From Torreya grandis (lineage: Eukaryota > Streptophyta > Pinopsida > Cupressales > Taxaceae): DNA of 64,000 nt. The translations under genes were made by a program, and so were the position numbers. The first letter of the stretch is position 1. Each line of letters starts with the position of its first letter. Where the stretch lies: assembly GCA_037957365.1 (NCBI GenBank), contig JARHVA010000348.1, positions 5,678,501 through 5,742,500 of the forward strand, given 5' to 3'. Below are positions 56,487 to 64,000 of this stretch, one piece after another. Under the pieces are notes generated by a model, which saw only the letters and a program-made list of their open reading frames with translations, was not told where the DNA came from and made no database searches.

Positions 56487-57374
56487 TGTAGGGAAATCCA
56501 AGAATAAACACACCTGTTCTGATTCCTCTTGTTAGGATCTTGCTCCTCAGAAAGAGCACAATATGATTACCAAATATAAGCAATTAAATATGCAGAAATA
56601 ACCAGAAACACAAGTAACTAGAATTCACCAATAACACAGAATATGAGAGACAATACACTATCTTGTATTAACACTTTACAGAAAAGAATACTACAAAGAG
56701 CCACCACACTCTTCCACCTTAAAGAGGTTTCCCACACCTCAAGTGTACAATAATTATTCTTCACAACACTCTCCTACACAAAAAATGGTCCTAACAACCA
56801 ACTCACACACAGAATTGGTGTTCACCTCTCCAACCAGTCAGTAATAACCTTGTCGGTACAGCAAGCACTCTATAGCACTTCAAGTTGATCTCTCGTGAAC
56901 CTGCAACCTGTAATTCAATACACCAAACTTACATGTAGATCCCTTATGAGCTTGCAACAACTTGTAACTCAAAGATCTTACAATGGAAGGAACTCTTCCT
57001 TTCTATCTCATACATATACAATACATGCTAATGGGTCTATAAATAGATCCCAGACTTAAACAATAACTTAAACTCTTAATTTAGATAATTATCCTCGCAG
57101 CTCAAGACTCTAACTGGCCTTTACATGCAAACACTTCGTTCACTTAACTAACTGTCCATGCAACAAACAGTTCTGGAACACACAGGCGACCGATGCCGGT
57201 CCCTGCTTGCCTGGTTCTGCTGACATCGGCCAACCTTCTACCATCGTCGGTGGCCTTCTGCACTGGTCACGACTGACGTCAGTCCTGATGCCGATGCCGG
57301 TGCTCTTAGATCTCAGCAACCTTCTGTTCCCACTGTTTGCAAAGATTTGAAGCTTTTAGCTCCATAACCTAATA
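56487..57374 (-). repeat. 5' LTR of the Copia relic
   Basis: Partner of 52798-53685, same 888-bp length. Its outer end reads CCTAATA instead of CCTAACA, one C-to-T change at the terminal dinucleotide. The CG-rich motif block is at about 57185-57303. Confidence 0.94.
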
Positions 57375-57720
57375 GATTAAGAGGTCAACACTCTAAGTGA
57401 GAGGCCAAACAAAAAGGTCCCTAAAAAGAGTGTAGAAGGGAAGTGGGTGTTGTATCCTTATGACCCTGATTAATTCTATAACTTCTACAAGATTAAGGGT
57501 CATTCTAACAAGGAATGTGTTTCCTAACAATCTCGTACAAAGATATCATCTACTCCCCATAACTCCCCACTTGATGAGCCCAACCACAAGTTGGATGTGT
57601 TTAAGAAGCCTCATATTGACCATGACAAGGAAAATAAGAATAAGAGTAATAAGAAAAAATATAAGGATAAGGCCAAACACTCTTTTACCTCTTTAGACTC
57701 CTCATCCTCTAACTGACTTG
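57375..57720 (+). pseudogene. Gag tail of the plus-strand Gypsy (after the Copia insertion)
   Basis: Continues the gag interrupted at 52797: 'YKIKGHSNKECVS' at about 57487-57525 looks like the second half of a zinc knuckle (H...C) whose first cysteines are lost or changed, followed by a Lys/Asn-rich stretch ('KENKNKSNKKKYKDKAKH') and a Ser-rich end. Many stops. Confidence 0.55.
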
Positions 57721-58149
57721 AAATGGAAAGCCAAGCATAATAACAAAAGCTCATTATTGGCATTGACATAACCCTTGTCATTTATGAGTTCTTTGTCAAT
57801 ACATGCTTGGGTCATGAAAATGATCCCATTGGAGATGCTAGTGGTACAAGGCCATAAGGCCAGCCCATGGGGGTAATGAATTCCAAATTAAAATTTAACT
57901 TTTAATGCAATATCCCTCCACAAGCTAGGCATCACCCATACTCCATCGTAGATGAGTTACAGGGTCACTCAGATGGAATCTCCATTGGGACCTTCTCTAT
58001 CTTTTCCCTTAGCAAAGAGGACTCATATTTGATGAGCTTAGTCTCTCTTGTGAGGTACTATATGGGATGATATAGAGGTATTATTCAATTCAAACATCCT
58101 TGACTGCCCTCACCCACTTGTCTTATATTTTGACCCTACCTCTTTACTA

Positions 58150-58640
58150 GACCCTTCCATTATAGAAAAGAGGGATAAATTCCCACTCTACATTGAAACC
58201 TTTATATATTAATTGTGCATCAAGAGATACATCATCGATGAAGGTGTTCAATGAGATAGGTATCATCCATATGAATATTTATGAATCTCACCACAAATGT
58301 GTTGGCTTCAACAATGATACAAATGTGTCAATGGGTAATATGAAGCTTCAAGTTAAGTTTGGACCCAAGACTATAAGGATTTAGTTTTGTGTGTTAGACC
58401 TAGATCTCTCGTAAAACATGATTCTTTGCCATATTTAGACTACTTCCATGTAAGACATTACATCAACAACATTTTACATATTCTAGTTTATGCATGAAGG
58501 TGAGGTTCACACCTTACATGTAGACCCATATCCTTGGGAATTTATCTATGCTAAGATAAAGCCCTCTAATGAGGCTTTGGTTATCTCTTCATAGGTACTA
58601 GTGGGTTCACCCAAGGCTACTACCCCTGAATCTTGTTTTC
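58150..58640 (+). pseudogene. Retropepsin of the plus-strand Gypsy
   Basis: Open at 58193-58384: 'SRDTSSMKVFNEIGIIHMNI', 'HKCVGFNNDTNVSMGNMKLQ', 'VKFGPKTIRI'. Then, across a stop, 'FCVLDLDLS.NMILCHI' (family NMILGRPW) and 'FMHEGEVHTLHVDPYPWEFI'. The N-terminal active-site D-N/T-G is not readable. The motif order is typical of Tat proteases. Confidence 0.7.
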
Positions 58641-58659
58641 TCAAGGATGAATTTTTTGA

Positions 58660-59160
58660 CCTTACTAAGTATCAATCAGAGTTCACTCCTCTCACACTTA
58701 TTGTGTGACCCATGATGCCTCCTGATTCCAAGAATCTAGTTGGATCTTCACTTTTAGGAGACTTATTTTGAGACGTATCCTTAGATTTTGGGCATCCTCA
58801 CCTTTTTTCATGATTATCCCTTTGTGGCATTGCCACTCTCAATGCCTCTCCTAGTGAGGTATCTCAAGTTATTGAGGTAGATATTGAGTGTTATTCCATC
58901 CATGTTATAAAACATGACCTAGTCAATGAGAGGAGATTTTTTAAGAATCTTGTGATCATGCATAATTTGCATTACCACCCTCTCACTAGTTTAATTTCAA
59001 AGGTCTCATTCACCAACAATGACCCCAACTTTGGAACTCATATGTTTCAGGTCATGAGTAGTGAATCTAAGGATATGGATGATCCATACCCTTCTTTCTT
59101 ACTTTTCCATATTTTTTGGACTATTTATAGGCTAAGAAGTGGCCTACCTCAGGGATAGAT
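58660..59160 (+). pseudogene. Protease-RT linker remnant of the plus-strand Gypsy
   Basis: Frame continues with scattered stops; 58952-59158 is open ('HNLHYHPLTSLISKVSFTNN', 'THMFQVMSSESKDMDDPYPS'). No known domain. Placed here by position after the protease and by the same decay style. Confidence 0.4.
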
Positions 59161-59229
59161 TGCTAGTTAGGGTGAAGTAGTGGCCTACCCTCGAGAGAAG
59201 CCCTGGGTCTAGGCCTATGGTGCTTTGGT

Positions 59230-60050
59230 GAGCCTTATATCTTACCAAAACACCCTCCCCAAGCCCCCATTCAGTGAATTACCCCTCTCTTGGCATCCAT
59301 CATAAAACCTTGTGGATATCTATGGATATTTGGCTTATGCACTCCTTGGTTGCACCTTAGGATAGAATAAAAGTCTTTTATTTATTTTAGTTCATTATGC
59401 TACTACTTGCTTGTGGTTAGCCCTTTATCGACTCCCTCTCTCCTTCTCCATGGTTCTTGTAGGTGGTGTGGGTTAGTGGTTGTGGTTGTTATATACTTGA
59501 TATATAATTCCATAAATGGTATTAGTATTTCAAGGCCTCCTAAAACCCCTCCTCACCTCTCACTATGATTGGCATTGGGACACTCTCTTTTAGTTTGCCA
59601 CTACATAATGATAATGACTCTACTAACTAAGATGCATTTCTTGCCTCTTGCACTCCAACTTTGATTTACACTTGCATTCATGAAAACTAAATTAGAATGT
59701 TAGTTTTTTTAAACCAATTGAAATATAAGTATGCACCTATTACTTCATTTAACCCTTTTTTGGTTGGCTTCCTATCTTATTTTAGCCCCTTCTTGACTAA
59801 TTTTTAGGCCCTTGGGATCCAATCCTGGGGTTAATCTAAGTCTTGGCATCTTAGAATGCTAATCATGTTCTAGCATCACCAATTTTTAGTTAAGATGTGA
59901 TAGATCAACTCTTACATCTTATCCAAAACCTATCTCTTTTTCATCTAATCTTGACATTTCATTCATTAGTCTATAATCCAATCTGATCTTACAACCACAA
60001 CAAAACCAACAGTCCAAGATTATTATGCCATTTCCCCTCTAAGGATCATT
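59230..60050. other. No gene recognised
   Basis: Moderately AT-rich text with frequent stops in all frames and no repeat that I could define. Probably decayed retroelement DNA. Confidence 0.4.
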
Positions 60051-60053
60051 ATC

Positions 60054-61400
60054 TATTGAAGACCCAAGTGTGTCCAAGTCTGGTAATTACTATATTAGGA
60101 TATTTCATGATCCCATTCCCAAACATGATTAGATACATCCACTTCCAAATCAATATCAAGATAGTCAACCCAATGTCAACATTTTTATCAAATCACCCAT
60201 ATTTAACCATACCTAAACCATTGTTTGTTCACTTATATTTAACACACAACCTATCTTCAATGAGCCCATATTTTAAGAACCAATTAATATTGAGAAATAA
60301 ACCATTATTAATCCATTTTTAGACATTTCCCATTATATAAAATTTATTCATCCCAAATCCTTCATTTCTAAGAGAAAGGTGAATAAGATATTAATGGAAA
60401 ATGTAATCCAACATGCCATTTTTGTGTCTACCTTTACATTTGAAATAGGTTCCATTTTATAACTAAATTATTGATAAAATTAAAATTACAATCAAGTTAT
60501 ATAAGAACCAATATTAAAATTGGGTCTCATTCTAGAACCAATGTTATATTTAACATCAAAAGTAGAGTCAAAATCAGTCTCAACATCAGATTCAAATCCC
60601 CATGAGATATAATGAGATTTAGAAGCATAATACATTAATGGATATCATAACATTAGATACATAATTATGGTATATCTACTTAAACAGACTTGTGATCCTT
60701 CGATGATTATTGAGGACATTTTCTTCAACATTGACATAAGTTCTCCTAGTGACCTTTTCAAGGATTGTGCTACCTTTTACCCTTCCATTGAAATTATACA
60801 TGTCTTTAACATTATCTAGCCTATCCATTATATTGATATTCCACTAACAAAAAAATTGATTGAGATTGAAAAAATCACAAATTATTAAACTTCTTCCATG
60901 GTGACATATTAGTGGAAGAATTTTTGGGGATCCAAGACAAAATTCAGGCAAAAGAAAAATCTCCTAATGAAACCTTGTTTTAGGTTCTATGAGGCAATAA
61001 AAGTTTAAAATCAACATATTATAGTGAAACCTTGGTTGAGACACTATATTATAATAAAAAACCTTTATCAAATCACTAATGAATAATCAAAATTAATTAT
61101 CAATGTCCCTTAGTGAAACTTTATTCAAGGTGCTATTGGACATTCCATATCATAACAATCAAGAATACTTCATTGGCGAAAACTTCTTTAAGGTGCCACC
61201 AACTGAGCCAATTAGTTCCTAATTTATTGATGAAGAGATTATTGAAATCAATACCAGCACAACTGATAATTCAAAACTTATTACAACATCTCTTAGGGCT
61301 AAACACCATAAAAATATTGTGGCCTTATGGAGATAGTTTATAGTGGTCTTTGGCCCTTCCATAAGCAAAATTATGTAGAATATGGAATCAAAAACACTAT
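60054..61400 (+). pseudogene. Decayed, unrecognised coding-like stretches
   Basis: Between 60054 and about 60460 one plus frame reads protein-like through four stops of TAG/TAA type ('EDPSVSKSGNYYIRIFHDPI' at the start, 'ISKRKVNKILMENVIQHAIF' near the end). Another at 60690-60880 ('DPSMIIEDIFFNIDISSPSD', 'FKDCATFYPSIEIIHVFNII') is followed by worse text to 61400. No domain recognised. They may be leftover parts of the plus-strand Gypsy pol or of another element. Confidence 0.35.
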
Positions 61401-64000
61401 GTGTGATTGGAAATAATAATATTCATTTGTTCGTCAATAATTATACATTCCATTATGATCCTCTTATTCATCCAAGATGTATATTCCATTACTAAAACAT
61501 ATTATTATTCCAATGCCTATCCTTCTTTACCTTTCTTGGAGGCACTCCTTTTTATATAGGCTATGAATACATATTGTCTAGAGGCTTGAAGGAAGTAAAA
61601 TAAACAACCAACAAAGATCATAATAGTAATAATATATTTCACATCAACAATAGGATTTGGACATTGATACTATTCCAAATAGGTATTGGTTAGACAAAAA
61701 AGGGTTTATATTATGCATCTCGTAATCCTCCATTGAGTTGAGATGCTACAAAATCAAAATATAAAACAACCAAAATAAAAAGAGGAATAATTTTTCCAAT
61801 GGTAAAAACCATGTTTTTGGTGCCTTAGGAAAGTAACATGATGAAAACTAGGTTTTTGGCATCATACATAAATAATTTGTTATCTAAAAGTAGTTTGACA
61901 CTTGGGGTTAGCCTCATTTGCATTGCAAATTAACCAGTTCATTCTATCCATTTTGGCCATTCAATCCTATTTATCTCAACCCATCTTATTATGACTATCA
62001 ATCTTCCCATTAACCTTGTTATGGAATTAGAATGTATATTAAGACATGTTTTGTAAATATTTTAGCATGTTATCCATACAACACTTTGATGACTAGACAC
62101 ATTTGGCTCACACACATGTTCCTTAGAGACTCTTAATCCTTTCCCTCATTATCATAAATTTTTAATTCATTCATTATTGACCCCCATTATAGTTTAATGA
62201 CAATGAATTAAGATTAATTTAGGCTATGTAGGTAATGCTTAATTTTTTAGCTCAAAGCGGTCACCCCTATTCCATGCTTTCAATATTTTACGAGCAATTT
62301 AAGACACACTCTCATAGTTTGATGAGAAATTTAAGCCACACCCTTACTATTTTATGATATACCACTCCCATGCTCTTGATATTTTGTGATTCAATTCCAT
62401 ATATCTTAATATACCAATAAGTTGAGATGCTCAAAACCCAAAAACATATAAAAAAATTCCACAAATCCTAAAAAAATAAAAAAAGGGTTTAAAATCTCCA
62501 CGAGAGATATAAAGCCAAAAAATCATAAACATTTGAAAAAGATTAAAATATCCATAATATATATACAACCACAAAATTTAAAAACTTTTGTTTTGTCTTA
62601 TATCTAGTCACAATTCTTAATCTAATCATTTTAGTGATAAAAATTATTGGGATGTGTCCTTCCCAAATGTGCCCTATTTGAGGAAAATTAGATCAATCCA
62701 ATCCAAGCTTGTATGTTTCACCATGTTTAGGGAAAATAAAAGTGTGCAGCTTATTTTGGGATATCTTATCCCCCATTCCATTCCCTTACATGTATCCTTT
62801 CTTGGGGGTAATATCCAACTAGAAGTCTCATTGATCCTTCACATGTGCATTTTAACTTGGGTAAACAATAAGATGTTTTTTATTGATTTTATTTTCAAGT
62901 TTGTGTGCTTCCTTGTTTACTTACTTGTATGTTTCCTTTTTTATAGTGTTATCATGTCTCATTGATCCTTTTTTATTTTCAAGTTTGTGTGCTTCCTTGT
63001 TTACTTACTTGTATGTTTCACAAAATCATACTTGATTCCATTCATTGACATACATCAACATCACCATCATGGTTTTTATCATTGATCTATTATCATCAAT
63101 TATCTATTGGATTAAGATTTAATCCTTGTGCACATTTTATCCAAGCCATCATAATGTTTTATATCATGGTGCATACCATTAGGTGATACATAAAAAATCA
63201 AGTACTAAAGGTCTTATAGACAATATCATAATGAAAATATCTTTGTCTACCAATATAAACATCAATGAACTAGATAACACGGTTAATATATATGATACTC
63301 ATGATACATATCCACAAATGAGAATAAAAAAAATTCATAACCATATTATCATCATCATCCAATCCAGCAGTTCCATTTTATTAGTAGTGGTTCCTAGGTT
63401 TCACCAGAACATACTAATTATAGGGATAACCCTGCTATCTAAGGGAGAGATTACAGGAAATTATAAATAGATAGGGTTTTTTCACATCTATATTGAAATT
63501 ATAAGTTTTTAACTTTTGAGAATACAATTTCACAATAAATATATATATTCAAATACTTAACAAAGATTCTAATGGATGAATTAAACATAACATGTATTCT
63601 TGTACATTGAATTCCATAACTCATATAATAACACATAAGGAAATCATATTCAATACTCGATTAACTCTAATTCATATTTATTCATATCAATGGAAACATT
63701 GATCATACATATAGATGTATATAATATATTCAAAGAGATCTATTATAATATTTTTCAATGTATACTCTATCATAGACTATTAATTATGTAGAAATCAAAC
63801 CCATTATATTACAATCTAATGAACCTATTCTATTACAAAATGAAGGAATATATATCCTATAAGTTTTTATCATCCATAACCTATAAATCCATCTTTAGTA
63901 TGCATACGTGTGAACCCATATTAATTTTCCTTGTAACACCAATAATAAAAAAATAGATTAATCATGAAATAATGTAGAACAACTATATAATAGAACAAAA
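61401..64000. other. AT-rich DNA without recognised genes
   Basis: The open frames at 62654-62965 and 63183-63470 are low-complexity (Ile/Asn- or Phe/Leu-rich) without domains. A tandem duplication is listed separately. The T-rich text near 62880-63020 resembles the DNA after the integrase end at 5850, so it could be the 3' region of a Gypsy element; that is only an impression. Confidence 0.4.
62888..63019. repeat. About 48-bp direct repeat, 83 bp apart
   Basis: The text TTTATTTTCAAGTTTGTGTG...TACTTACTTGTATGTTTC occurs at 62888-62935 and again at 62971-63019, practically identical. Short spacing and high identity suggest a recent local duplication. Confidence 0.85.

Larger units (their letters stand above)
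52798..57374 (-). mobile_element. Internally deleted Copia relative, minus strand, 888-bp LTRs
   Basis: 5' LTR 56487-57374 and 3' LTR 52798-53685 (both 888 bp), tRNA-iMet primer site, polypurine tract, and near-perfect target duplication (GACTA at 52793-52797, GATTA at 57375-57379). Gag is nearly full length. The integrase core is missing, RT and RNase H survive only as scattered pieces. Protein segments and the LTR start (TGTTAGG, GGAGCTAAAAGCTTCA) relate it to the intact element at 14761-20396, but LTR length and sequence make it a separate family. I count about 57 LTR differences (about 6%), mostly transitions. Confidence 0.92.
51160..59160 (+). mobile_element. Decayed plus-strand Tat-type Gypsy (gag, protease), split by a Copia insertion
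   Basis: Gag on the left of the insertion (to 52797), gag tail on the right (from 57375), protease at 58150-58640 and a linker to about 59160. Reading frames are heavily interrupted. Boundaries are approximate because no LTR pair was found in the window; RT and integrase are not recognisable downstream. The minus-strand Copia relic lies inside it, flanked by GACTA/GATTA. Confidence 0.72.

Noticed and set aside
62654..63470. Two ORFs (62654-62965 and 63183-63470) as candidate host genes
   Set aside because: No domain, extreme composition, no splice-site pattern that I could support.
1..64000. Host gene exons
   Set aside because: I looked for protein-like frames outside retroelements and found none with a recognisable family; intron-rich genes with tiny exons cannot be fully excluded by eye.

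Overview
This is a gene-poor stretch of a large seed-plant nuclear genome. I found no host gene. Nearly all recognisable content is LTR retrotransposons of very different ages, nested in one another and separated by AT-rich DNA with decayed tandem repeats. A Tnt1/Tork-like Ty1/Copia element, several Tat-type Ty3/Gypsy relics with 1.2 kb LTRs, and an outer element of about 13 kb before nesting point to a big, slowly purged genome. A gymnosperm is my guess, but the sequence does not prove it.

Layout. (1) 1-5811, plus: decayed Tat-like Gypsy, cut by the window edge, in order gag, protease, RNase H, RT, second RNase H, integrase; its 3' end carries a 140-bp duplication. (2) 5812-14020: noncoding DNA with tandem repeats, then a long unrecognised decayed ORF (8947-12108), then a ~190-bp tandem repeat (13130-14020). 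(3) 14037-23879: a diverged ~0.4 kb direct-repeat pair enclosing a young, almost complete Copia element (14761-20396) with 695-bp LTRs, a 5-bp target duplication, a tRNA-Met primer site and a gag-pol frame broken by one UAG. (4) 23880-27680: AT-rich DNA with a regular 21-bp repeat and a decayed minus-strand ORF. (5) 27681-48928, minus: a large Tat-type element (primer site like tRNA-Trp) whose 3' LTR was split by a second, gag-protease-only Gypsy element (28088-36404). The intact 5' LTR of the outer element supplies the empty site. (6) 48929-61400, plus: another decayed Gypsy (gag, protease), split by a minus-strand internally deleted Copia relative (52798-57374; 888-bp LTRs). (7) The last ~3 kb is AT-rich with no recognisable gene.

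Relative ages from LTR pairs compared by eye: outer Tat (about 18% different in a sample), nested Gypsy (about 11-17% in samples), minus-strand Copia relic (about 6%), intact Copia (about 1.3%, all transitions). The nesting order agrees. Most stop codons breaking the old frames are what C-to-T change of CAA, CAG or CGA would give, as expected of long-methylated DNA.

The two least ordinary signals are cis-elements carried by the retroelements. A CG-rich near-palindrome built on CCGACGTCGG is arrayed in the U3 of both Copia families and again as a 21-bp (7-codon) tandem repeat inside pol between integrase and RT. A recurrent GTCAA-N5-TTGAC inverted repeat occurs in the LTR and the long leader of the large Tat element.
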